Shown here one piece after another: positions 43,711 to 51,722 of a stretch of DNA of 64,000 bases; position 1 is the first letter of the stretch; every line of letters begins with the position of its first letter. Under the pieces are notes generated by a model. It saw only the letters and a program-made list of their open reading frames with translations, searched no databases and had not been told where the DNA came from. Both the position numbers and the translations under genes were made by a program. The DNA is from MH13 sp040219355 (GTDB lineage Bacteria > Pseudomonadota > Alphaproteobacteria > Rhizobiales > MH13), in NCBI GenBank assembly GCA_040219355.1, contig JAVJSN010000013.1, forward strand, positions 45,267 through 109,266. The letters are read 5' to 3'.

Positions 43711-45279
43711 TTGTCAGTCACTGATAAGACGCTGAACACGGCTGACCTGCGCATAGGGTTGTTCAGTGCTCGGGTAACCTTTGTTGCATTAACGGGCTTG
43801 CTCTCGCTTGCAATTCTGGGGTCTTTTGCTCATTCGCTCATGCAATGGACGCTTGTCGCGGTCGTTGCTTTACCGCTGGTGTTGGTCAATGCGATTTGGA
43901 TTTCGGGCGGCGCGGTGACGGCTTTGCTGGGTTTGATACAGCCGAGGACTGACCGCAAAACCCCGCCAGTGGATTGGTCACCGACAGGCCGAACGGCCGT
44001 TTTGATCACCTTATGCGGTGAAGATCCCGGCCCGGTTGCCGATGCTGCTCGTCAGTTGGTTCTTGATTTGGATCGGCAGAACCTGCCGCAAGAGGCGACG
44101 CGTATCTTTGTCTTGTCCGACACATATGACATTGATGCGATAGAGCGTGAGGCTCGCGCGTTCGGCGATTTGATTGGTTGTGGTGGTGTGGCGTACAGGC
44201 GCCGCACGCATAATGCGGGTCGCAAACCAGGCAACATCGCCGATTGGTTGCAGGCGGATGGGTCTGCGTACGATTATATGATGGTGTTCGATGCTGATAG
44301 CCGGATGTCGGCGCGTCGCGCGCGACAGCTGATATGGCAGTTGGAGACACGGCCACACACTGGGCTGATCCAGGCTGGTATCGCGCTTATCCCTGGGCGC
44401 AGTGGCTTTGGTCGTCATCAAAGAACATCTTCACGCCTGCTTTCTAGCAACTTTGGCAAAGGGTTTGCCGCTTGGTCGGGCAGGAGCGGCAATTATTGGG
44501 GCCACAATGCTATCATGCGCATTGCTGCCTTCCGCGCAGCGGCAGAGCTACCATGTCTGTCGGGCCGTGCACCCTTTGGCGGTGATCTTCTCAGCCATGA
44601 TTTTGTTGAAGCAGCCTGGATCCGCCGGGCGGGGTGGTCCGTCGAGCTTGACCCTGATCTTGCCGGCAGTGCTGAAGATGCACCGCAAACGCTGGAAGCC
44701 TTTCACCGCCGAGATCGGCGCTGGTGCCAGGGCAATTTGCAGCACCTTCGGCTGTTGGCCGAGCCTGGTTTGCATCCAGTGAGCCGTTTTCATCTGGTTT
44801 CGGGCATCTTCAGTTATCTTGCTGCCCCGATTTGGCTCATTCTTGTTGGGTTCATCAGTTCAGGCGCCTTGGCGCTTTCCGGCGCTTTGCCGCTTGCGTT
44901 AGTTGCCTCTGTTCTGCTGCTGCCTAAGTTTTGTGCGCTTGCTGATTGGTTGATGCGGTCGACCACATTGCGGCGTCGAAGTGTGGTTGTCCGCGCATGG
45001 GTTGCAGAGCTTGGGCTTTCCTCGCTTTTGGCGCCGCTTATCATGGTGCGCCAGGCCGCTTCTGTGGGATCCGTTTTGCTCGGTATTGATTGCGGATGGA
45101 AAGCAGGTCGTCTTCGTAGATGGCGCTTGCCACGCGGATCGGTTGAGGCTGCTGTCGGCTTTGGATTTGTCGCGCTGGCAATCGTTATGGGCAACGCCGC
45201 TGCTTTCTGGCTCGCTCCGGTTGTTCTGCCGCTTCTATCCGCCCCGCTTGTCATACGCGCTCTGGATGCGGGAGCGTGA
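43711..45279 (+). CDS. opgH: Periplasmic glucan biosynthesis glucosyltransferase
   Basis: 522 residues from a TTG start with GGAGG 10 bases upstream. Two N-terminal helices are followed by a GT2 domain with MVFDADSRMSARRARQLIWQ and the processive-synthase motif RRDRRWCQGNLQHLRLL, then C-terminal helices. It builds the beta-glucan backbone of osmoregulated periplasmic glucans. E. coli OpgH is over 800 residues; this one is distinctly shorter at both ends but retains the catalytic core. The stop overlaps the opgG start (TGATG). Confidence 0.92.
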   Translation: MSVTDKTLNTADLRIGLFSARVTFVALTGLLSLAILGSFAHSLMQWTLVAVVALPLVLVNAIWISGGAVTALLGLIQPRTDRKTPPVDWSPTGRTAVLITLCGEDPGPVADAARQLVLDLDRQNLPQEATRIFVLSDTYDIDAIEREARAFGDLIGCGGVAYRRRTHNAGRKPGNIADWLQADGSAYDYMMVFDADSRMSARRARQLIWQLETRPHTGLIQAGIALIPGRSGFGRHQRTSSRLLSSNFGKGFAAWSGRSGNYWGHNAIMRIAAFRAAAELPCLSGRAPFGGDLLSHDFVEAAWIRRAGWSVELDPDLAGSAEDAPQTLEAFHRRDRRWCQGNLQHLRLLAEPGLHPVSRFHLVSGIFSYLAAPIWLILVGFISSGALALSGALPLALVASVLLLPKFCALADWLMRSTTLRRRSVVVRAWVAELGLSSLLAPLIMVRQAASVGSVLLGIDCGWKAGRLRRWRLPRGSVEAAVGFGFVALAIVMGNAAAFWLAPVVLPLLSAPLVIRALDAGA

Positions 45280-46799
45280 TGCGCCGGCGCGACGTGCTTG
45301 GCGCCGCCGCGGCACTGTTTTCAACGCCAATTCTTGGGTTTACGGGCAAGGTTGCTCGTGCAGACCCAGTCATACCAGCAAGTTTGTTGGATGCAGCTCG
45401 AGCGCTAAGTCAGCGTGCCTACACGCCCAACACAACACCGTTGCGCGCGCCTTTCGCTGATCTTACTTATGATGCGTATCGTGGCATTCGGCCTCGACCT
45501 GGCCTCTCGGCGATGCTGCCTCACGGCGATGCGTTTGCGGTAGATCTGCTTCCGCCGGGGCTCTACTTTCCCAATCCGGTGACCGTTGATCGGGTCACAC
45601 CGGACGGTTTGCAAGAGATCACATTTCGCTCTGATTTGTTCAGCTTTGAGCCGCGCTATTTTGATAGCCTGCCTGAAACCGGCCCAGGTGCTGGGTTTTC
45701 CGGGATTCGGTTACGCTATGGGCTGAATGATCCTGATCGTTTGGACGAAGTTCTTGTGGTGCAAGGTGCAAGTTATTTTCGCGCCATTGGACAAGCCATG
45801 GTCTATGGCCTTTCAGCGCGTGCGGTTGCCATTGGCACTGGTGGTTCGCAGCCCGAAGAGTTCCCACGTTTCACACATTTACGCCTGCATGAACCAAACG
45901 ATGGTGCTTTACGGGTTGAGGGGCTTATTAATAGCCCCTCTCTTGCCGGTCATATCGATATGACACTCCAACCCGGCGCGAATACCGACATGCAGATCGC
46001 GGTGACCCTTTTTCCACGGGTGGAAATTGGCACTATCGGCGTGGCGCCGCTGACGTCGATGTACCTCAAGGGACCTATGCGGGCTGCGGTGTCTGATGAT
46101 TTTCGCCCGCGTGTCCATGACAGTGATGTGCTGTTCATTGAGAATGGCGCTGGAGAGCGCCTTTGGCGACCGATCGCCAACCCCGCTAGCGTTGAAACCT
46201 CGGCTTTTGTGGATGAAAGCCCTGTCAGCTTTGGTCTGTTCCAGACTGCACGCCGTTTTGAGGACTTCGAGGACACCGAGGCTCGATATCACGATCGACC
46301 ATCAGCGATCGTAAGACCCTCTGGTGACTGGGGCCGTGGCTCAGTGATGCTGGTCGAAATCCCAACAAGCGATGAATTCCTGGACAATATCGTCGCCTTC
46401 TGGCGCCCTGAAGCGGTGCTTGAAGCAGGCAGCGAATATAGCTTCGCTTACCAATTGACGTGGACGCGCGATGCTCCGAAAACCGCCAGTCTTGCACCCG
46501 TTCTTCAAAGTCGTAGCGGCCAAGAACATGATCGCCCGGGAACCAGGCGTTTCATTGTTGATTTTGATACAGTTGGTGCGAGCCCTGTGCCTGACGTTTC
46601 AGCTTCTGGTCAGGCGGAAATCTCCGGTGTTAGTGCGTTCCCGCTGCCGGATGATCAAGGGACGCGTGTGACGTTTCTGCTTGCGCCTGGCACGCTTGAT
46701 GTGGTCGATATCCGCCTTTCTCTGCGGACCCAAGATGGCACGCCGATCAGTCCAGTATGGTTACACCGTTGGACCCGCGCGCGTGATGGCGGGGTATAG
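45279..46799 (+). CDS. opgG: Glucan biosynthesis protein G, periplasmic
   Basis: 506 residues from the ATG at 45279. The N-terminus MRRRDVLGAAAALF is a Tat-type signal ending near VARA. OpgG/OpgD landmarks are FADLTYDAYRGIRPRP, FRSDLFSFEPRYFDS, GASYFRAIGQAMVYGLSARA and SVMLVEIPTSDEFLDNIVAFW. It shapes or releases glucan chains made by OpgH in the periplasm. Translationally coupled to opgH. Confidence 0.93.
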   Translation: MRRRDVLGAAAALFSTPILGFTGKVARADPVIPASLLDAARALSQRAYTPNTTPLRAPFADLTYDAYRGIRPRPGLSAMLPHGDAFAVDLLPPGLYFPNPVTVDRVTPDGLQEITFRSDLFSFEPRYFDSLPETGPGAGFSGIRLRYGLNDPDRLDEVLVVQGASYFRAIGQAMVYGLSARAVAIGTGGSQPEEFPRFTHLRLHEPNDGALRVEGLINSPSLAGHIDMTLQPGANTDMQIAVTLFPRVEIGTIGVAPLTSMYLKGPMRAAVSDDFRPRVHDSDVLFIENGAGERLWRPIANPASVETSAFVDESPVSFGLFQTARRFEDFEDTEARYHDRPSAIVRPSGDWGRGSVMLVEIPTSDEFLDNIVAFWRPEAVLEAGSEYSFAYQLTWTRDAPKTASLAPVLQSRSGQEHDRPGTRRFIVDFDTVGASPVPDVSASGQAEISGVSAFPLPDDQGTRVTFLLAPGTLDVVDIRLSLRTQDGTPISPVWLHRWTRARDGGV

Positions 46800-46818
46800 G
46801 CAGGCAAGTTCCTGATGA

Positions 46819-47742
46819 GTGAGGGTGATTCCACACGTGTTTGATGCACCGACGAATACGCATGGCGCTTTTGCGCGCTATGAGGCTGTGCGTGTGCGCC
46901 TGCCACAGGCGGACTTTCCAGAAACGTCCCAGCATTTGGCGCACCTCGGTGAGGTGGCAGAGTATGTGGATGGGTTTGTGCTGGATGCCTTTGGTGTTTT
47001 GAATGTCGGCGCAACAGCTGTTCCCGGCGCCATCGAACGGCTCGCTGACTTGCGCAAACGTGGTAAGAAGCTGTGTGTTTTGAGCAATGCCGCCTCTTTC
47101 ACGCGCCTTGACGCTTTGGCGAAATATCAGCGGCTGGGCTTTGATTTTTCTGCTGATGAAGTGATTACCTCGCGTGATGTTGCCGTGGCGCGGATGAACA
47201 CGATTGCACCTGGTGCAGTCTGGGCTGCGCTGGCAGCGGAGACCGACGATTTTTGTGATTTGCCGGCAAAGGTTATCGACGCTGTTTGTGAACCAGAAGC
47301 GTTGGAGCATGCCGACGCGATACTCTTTTTGTCGAGCCATCGTGTGACGCCACAGCTACACGAGCGGTTGTTGAGCGCCATGGAGCGCAAACCACGTCCC
47401 ATGATTGTCGCCAACCCCGATATTACAGCTCCGTTCGAAGACGGTCTCTCACGTGAGCCGGGGTTGTTTGCTCATGATCTCATGGATCGGCTTGGGACTG
47501 AACTAAACTGGTTCGGCAAACCGTTCGCTGAAGGGTATGACGACATACTGAAGCACATGGAGCTGCCAGCTGAACGATTGGCGATGGTTGGTGATACCCT
47601 GCATACCGACATTCTGGGCGGATGCGCTGCCGGGCTGAAGACCGTTTTGGTGAGCAACCATGGGATTTTCGGCGGACATGACGTGCAGCCGTTTATCGAT
47701 CAATCCGGTATTGTGCCGGACTTTATTGTGCCCACGACCTAG
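46819..47742 (+). CDS. HAD-superfamily class IIA hydrolase
   Basis: 307 residues from a GTG at 46819; GTG codons at 46825 and 46837 are alternatives, so the start is uncertain. HAD motifs: nucleophile Asp in FVLDAFGVLNVG, Ser/Thr in VLSNAAS, and the acidic motif in AMVGDTLHTDILGGCAAGLKTVLVSNH (segments). The form without the second DxD aspartate matches the TIGR01459 subgroup common in alphaproteobacteria. Function unknown, presumably a sugar or nucleotide phosphatase. It stands between opgG and the secE region. Confidence 0.87.
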   Translation: MRVIPHVFDAPTNTHGAFARYEAVRVRLPQADFPETSQHLAHLGEVAEYVDGFVLDAFGVLNVGATAVPGAIERLADLRKRGKKLCVLSNAASFTRLDALAKYQRLGFDFSADEVITSRDVAVARMNTIAPGAVWAALAAETDDFCDLPAKVIDAVCEPEALEHADAILFLSSHRVTPQLHERLLSAMERKPRPMIVANPDITAPFEDGLSREPGLFAHDLMDRLGTELNWFGKPFAEGYDDILKHMELPAERLAMVGDTLHTDILGGCAAGLKTVLVSNHGIFGGHDVQPFIDQSGIVPDFIVPTT

Positions 47743-48125
47743 GCTGAACAGCGTTTAGGGAACCAGCGATCGCGACCTGATAATGCGGTCTGGTGGTGCA
47801 GCCGTCACGATCCGATGTCGCATCTTTCTTCATGTTTGCGCCACACTTCCGGTGTTGGTGGCGAGGTAACGGGTGTCCTTTGGCTTGGCGGCAAAAAATC
47901 CTTTCACGAGGGTTGATTTCAGCCAGATTCGCGATTACTTCCAACTTTCTGGCGTGCTGCCCCGGTCGCACGCCCTTATTGTGTTGTGCGCGGCTCACAA
48001 GCAGGAGTCGCTGGAAACCCGTTACCGTAGGAAGGTATCTCATCGATGTCGGCTCAGATTGTTTGGGCGGCAGTGAAGGAGATGCGTCATTACGGTAGCA
48101 TAGCCTACGTGGCAAAAGGTAGATG
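47743..48125. other. Intergenic region before secE, no gene recognised
   Basis: About 380 bases with no convincing coding frame. A tRNA-Trp gene often sits directly upstream of secE in alphaproteobacteria; no cloverleaf, T-arm (GGTTCGA) or tryptophan anticodon arrangement was found here. Promoters for secE-nusG are expected in this stretch but no clear box could be assigned. Confidence 0.6.
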
Positions 48126-48323
48126 ATGGCAAAGACCAATCCCTTCACTTTCTTTCAGGAAGTGCGGCAGGAAGTCTCCAAGGTTGTGTGGCCAACGCGC
48201 CGCGAAACAACCGTGACGACGATTATGGTGTTCATCATGGTATTCTTGGCAGCAATTTTCTTTTTGGCTGCTGATCAAGTGCTGAGCTTCATCGTTGGCC
48301 AGCTTCTTGCTCTTGGTCGCTGA
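48126..48323 (+). CDS. secE: Preprotein translocase subunit SecE
   Basis: 65 residues from the second of two adjacent ATG codons, chosen for its 6-base spacing from AAGG. FFQEVRQEVSKVVWPTRRET is the amphipathic conserved helix, followed by one membrane helix. This is the short single-span SecE form of the SecYEG channel. nusG follows after 14 bases. Confidence 0.95.
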   Translation: MAKTNPFTFFQEVRQEVSKVVWPTRRETTVTTIMVFIMVFLAAIFFLAADQVLSFIVGQLLALGR

Positions 48324-48337
48324 GGAGGCGCAGAAAA

Positions 48338-48868
48338 ATGGCTTTGCGCTGGTACATCGTCCACGCTTATTCGAACTTTGAAAAGAAGGTTGCTGAGTCG
48401 ATCCGTGAGGGTGCTCAGGCTGCCGGTCTTGATGCCTTGTTCGATCAGATTTTGGTCCCAACTGAAAAGGTTGTGGAAATGCGTCGTGGCCGCAAGGTGG
48501 ACACGGAGCGCAAGTTCTTCCCCGGCTATGTGTTGGTGCGCATGGAAATGACCGATGAGGCCTATCACCTCATCAAGAACACCCCAAAGGTCACAGGCTT
48601 TTTGGGATCGGATATGAAGCCGATCCCAATTTCCGATGCTGAGGCTGACCACATCTTGAACCAGGTTCAAGAAGGTGTGGATCGACCCAAACCTTCAATC
48701 ACGTTTGATGTGGGCGAGCAGGTGCGTGTTTCAGATGGCCCCTTCGCCTCCTTCAACGGTGTTGTCGAAGAAGTGGATGGTGAGCGGGCGCGCTTGAAAG
48801 TGTCAGTATCTATTTTTGGTCGGGCGACCCCGGTCGAGCTTGAATATGGGCAGGTTGAAAAGCTTTAG
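48338..48868 (+). CDS. nusG: Transcription termination/antitermination factor NusG
   Basis: 176 residues. NGN domain (ALRWYIVHAYSNFEKKVAESI; FFPGYVLVRMEM; NTPKVTGFLG) and C-terminal KOW domain (GEQVRVSDGPFASFNGVVEE). It binds RNA polymerase and couples transcription to Rho or ribosomes. A strong GAGGAGG precedes the ATG. Standard secE-nusG-rplK order. Confidence 0.97.
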   Translation: MALRWYIVHAYSNFEKKVAESIREGAQAAGLDALFDQILVPTEKVVEMRRGRKVDTERKFFPGYVLVRMEMTDEAYHLIKNTPKVTGFLGSDMKPIPISDAEADHILNQVQEGVDRPKPSITFDVGEQVRVSDGPFASFNGVVEEVDGERARLKVSVSIFGRATPVELEYGQVEKL

Positions 48869-48986
48869 GGCTTCTTGCTGCCGATAATCCGTGTGGGAGA
48901 GATGGCCAGGTTTCGCCGCCAGGTCTTGATCGCACCACACAACCCCAACCCAGCCACATGTGTGGCAAACTTATGAGGGATGAACA

Positions 48987-49415
48987 ATGGCGAAAAAGAT
49001 CGCTGGTTACCTGAAGCTTCAGGTGCCTGCCGGTGCTGCCAACCCATCGCCGCCCATCGGGCCGGCACTTGGTCAGCGCGGTTTGAATATCATGGAATTC
49101 TGTAAGGCGTTTAACGCCAAGACGCAGGAAATGGAAAAAGGCGCGCCGGTTCCGGTTGTGATTACTATTTTCCAGGACAAGTCCTTCACCTTTGATATGA
49201 AGACGCCGCCTGTGTCGTTCTTCTTGAAAAAGGCTGCCAAGCTGCAAAAGGGTGGATCTGAGCCCGGTAAAAGCGTGGCCGGTTCTGTTAGCGATGCACA
49301 GGTGCGTGAGATTGCTGAGCAAAAAATGGCCGACTTGAACGCCACAACCATTGAAGCGGCTATGCAGATGGTGAAGGGCTCCGCCCGTTCCATGGGCCTG
49401 AAAGTGGAGGGCTGA
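48987..49415 (+). CDS. rplK: 50S ribosomal protein L11
   Basis: 142 residues, full length. The N-terminal GYLKLQVPAGAANPSPPIGP contains the conserved prolines of the thiostrepton/GTPase-centre region. PPVSFFLKKAAKLQKGGSEP and GSARSMGLKVEG close the protein. It starts 118 bases after nusG and is 4 bases from rplA. Confidence 0.97.
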   Translation: MAKKIAGYLKLQVPAGAANPSPPIGPALGQRGLNIMEFCKAFNAKTQEMEKGAPVPVVITIFQDKSFTFDMKTPPVSFFLKKAAKLQKGGSEPGKSVAGSVSDAQVREIAEQKMADLNATTIEAAMQMVKGSARSMGLKVEG

Positions 49416-49419
49416 GAGC

Positions 49420-50118
49420 ATGGCACGTGTCGCAAAACGGCTTAAAGTTGCCGATGAAAACATGAATGCAGAGCAGCTCTATCCGTTGGATGAGGCTGTC
49501 GCGATGGTGAAAGAACGCGCTACGGCGAAGTTTGATGAGACCATCGAGGTTGCGATGAATTTGGGCGTTGATCCGCGTCACGCCGACCAGATGGTCCGCG
49601 GTGTGGTAAGCCTTCCCAACGGAACTGGGAAATCGGTTCGCGTGGGTGTGTTTGCGCGTGGTGAAAAGGCTGATGAGGCCAAAGCTGCCGGTGCTGATGT
49701 GGTTGGCGCTGAAGATTTGGTTGAAATCGTTCAAGGCGGCACGATCGATTTTGATCGCTGTATCGCTACGCCCGATATGATGGGCCTGGTTGGCCGTCTG
49801 GGTAAGGTGCTGGGCCCGCGCGGCTTGATGCCCAACCCGCGTGTTGGCACCGTGACAATGGATGTTGCGACTGCCGTGGCCAATGCCAAGGGTGGTGAAG
49901 TGCAGTTCCGCGTTGAAAAAGCTGGCATCGTTCATGCTGGCGTTGGCAAGGCTTCGTTTACGGCTGAGCAATTGGCAGAAAACGTCAAGGCATTTGCTGA
50001 CGCGGTTTCTAAGGCCAAACCGTCGGGCGCAAAAGGCACATATCTGCAACGTGCTTCTCTGTCGTCAACGATGGGTCGGGGCGTAAAGATTGATATTTCG
50101 AGCTTGAGCGCGTCATAA
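49420..50118 (+). CDS. rplA: 50S ribosomal protein L1
   Basis: 232 residues, normal size. LGVDPRHADQMVRGVVSLPN, GRLGKVLGPRGLMPNPRVGT and VGKASFTAEQLAENVKA are L1 hallmarks. It binds 23S rRNA at the L1 stalk and by analogy represses the rplKA message. Confidence 0.97.
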   Translation: MARVAKRLKVADENMNAEQLYPLDEAVAMVKERATAKFDETIEVAMNLGVDPRHADQMVRGVVSLPNGTGKSVRVGVFARGEKADEAKAAGADVVGAEDLVEIVQGGTIDFDRCIATPDMMGLVGRLGKVLGPRGLMPNPRVGTVTMDVATAVANAKGGEVQFRVEKAGIVHAGVGKASFTAEQLAENVKAFADAVSKAKPSGAKGTYLQRASLSSTMGRGVKIDISSLSAS

Positions 50119-50473
50119 GCGCGAATGCTTGTTGAAGAATCGCGGGCTGGGCCAATTGTCCAGTCCCGGTAGGGCCGCCAGGCTCATTTGAATTTGGCGG
50201 CTTACCTGTCCGAGATTGCGGGTGTCTTGAGCCTTCCGTTTGAAGGTGAGGGGCTTAATCTGGAGATCCTCCAGGCCAGCATGAGACGCGAAGAACTGAA
50301 CATGGGGCGGCGTATCAGTCCCACTGGTTAGTTCGATCCGTTATCGGCCACACCCAGTATGGGGCGGTCGGGGCAGGTTTTTGAACGGTGCGCGCGGGAT
50401 ACCTCGCACGCGCCAAATGAAACCGGCCTTGATCTCCTCATTGTGGGAAGGATTGGCCAACTGGAGAGAGACA
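50119..50473 (+). ncRNA. Leader region of the rplJ-rplL transcript
   Basis: 355 bases without a credible gene between rplA and rplJ. It holds a strong hairpin at 50387-50414 (10-bp stem with one mismatch and one G-U pair, 8-base loop) 60 bases before the rplJ start. In other bacteria this position carries the L10(L12)4-binding autoregulatory leader; that role is inferred from position and folding, not from a covariance match. Confidence 0.5.
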
Positions 50474-50992
50474 GTGGATAGAGCGGAAAAGCGCGAAATG
50501 GTCTCCACGCTGAACGGGGTCTTTTCCTCGGCAGGCGTAGTGGTCGTTGCCCACTATGGTGGTCTTTCCGTTGCCAAAATGACCGATCTTCGCGCCAAAA
50601 TGCGTGAAGCCGGTGGCAGCGTTAAAGTCGCCAAAAACCGCCTTGCAAAGCTGGCTCTTGACGGCACGGACGCGGCGCACATTGCCGATCTGTTCGAAGG
50701 GCAAACTTTGATTGCCTATTCGGACGATCCGGTTACGGCGCCGAAAGTGGCCAGCGCATTTGCCAAAGAGAACGAGCAACTCGTTCTTATCGGCGGCGCG
50801 ATGGGCACAACACACCTTGACGCTGATGGCGTCAAAGCGCTGGCAACAATGCCGTCGCTTGATGAACTGCGTGCGAAAATTGTTGGGATGGTTCAAACCC
50901 CGGCAACGCGTATTGCGCAGGTTGTCAATGCACCGGCTGGTGGATTGGCGCGTGTGGTCCAAGCCTATGCTGACAAGGGCGAAGCGGCGTAA
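50474..50992 (+). CDS. rplJ: 50S ribosomal protein L10
   Basis: 172 residues from a GTG at 50474, chosen because GGAG lies 7 bases upstream and the protein then begins with the standard VDRAEKREMVSTLN. Longer in-frame extensions are not supported. VVVAHYGGLSVAKMTDLR and GGSVKVAKNRLAKLAL follow. It anchors the L7/L12 stalk. Confidence 0.96.
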   Translation: MDRAEKREMVSTLNGVFSSAGVVVVAHYGGLSVAKMTDLRAKMREAGGSVKVAKNRLAKLALDGTDAAHIADLFEGQTLIAYSDDPVTAPKVASAFAKENEQLVLIGGAMGTTHLDADGVKALATMPSLDELRAKIVGMVQTPATRIAQVVNAPAGGLARVVQAYADKGEAA

Positions 50993-51040
50993 GCGGCTTT
51001 CAAAAACTGATCGAACAGACCTCTTAAGGAACTGAAACTA

Positions 51041-51418
51041 ATGGCAAATTTAGACCAACTCGTGGACGACCTGTCCAACCTTACTGTTTTGGAAGCTGCT
51101 GAGCTTTCCAAGATGCTGGAAGAAAAATGGGGCGTCTCTGCAGCTGCCCCTGTGGCTGTTGCTGCTGCGGGCGGCGCTGGCGCTGCCGCGGAAGCTGTTG
51201 AAGAAAAGGACGAGTTTGATGTTGTCCTGACAGCTGCTGGCGACAAAAAAATCAACGTCATCAAAGAAGTGCGTGCAATCACCGGCCTTGGCTTGAAAGA
51301 AGCCAAAGACCTGGTTGAAGGCGCACCGAAGCCTGTTAAAGAAGGCGTTGCCAAGGCCGAAGCAGAAGAGCTGAAGAAGAAGCTTGAAGAAGCTGGTGCT
51401 TCTGTCGAACTGAAGTAA
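51041..51418 (+). CDS. rplL: 50S ribosomal protein L7/L12
   Basis: 125 residues. N-terminal dimerisation part (LDQLVDDLSNLTVLEAAELS), alanine-rich hinge around residues 37-50, and C-terminal factor-binding domain (KINVIKEVRAITGLGLKEAK, then DLVEGAPKPVKEG). Co-transcribed with rplJ. Confidence 0.97.
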   Translation: MANLDQLVDDLSNLTVLEAAELSKMLEEKWGVSAAAPVAVAAAGGAGAAAEAVEEKDEFDVVLTAAGDKKINVIKEVRAITGLGLKEAKDLVEGAPKPVKEGVAKAEAEELKKKLEEAGASVELK

Positions 51419-51432
51419 GGCGAGAGCTTTGC

Positions 51433-51468
51433 TGATGTGGCTGCGACGTAATGGGCGCAGCCACATCA
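51433..51468 (+). terminator. Perfect 13-bp stem-loop between rplL and rpoB
   Basis: TGATGTGGCTGCG (51433-51445) pairs exactly with 51456-51468 across a 10-base loop. No T run follows, so it is more likely a partial terminator or RNase processing element than a full terminator. It lies 14 bases after the rplL stop in a 304-base gap. In E. coli this gap carries an attenuator and an RNase III site; the equivalence is inference. Confidence 0.7.
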
Positions 51469-51722
51469 ACCAACCCCGTGTATTGAAGGGGATTGGATTG
51501 TGAGTTTTTAAGATGGACCGGCTCCGGATTCTGGGGTTCTCGGTGCCATCTTTTTTGGCGTCTCTGAGGCTATTTGCGGCTGAGGCGCACCTTTTGAATG
51601 ATCGGATGACCTGGCAAACGCTGGCCAATTGCACTTCGTGCGCAGCGCTTTCCAGGTGATCTGATGCCAGACGACCCACCCCCTGCGGTCGAACTGGTTT
51701 TGGGTCCATACAAGGAGCGGAC

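Noticed and set aside
47793..48098. Short plus-strand frames (about 67-100 codons) before secE
   Set aside because: No ribosome-binding site, no recognisable motif and mutually overlapping frames; treated as noncoding.
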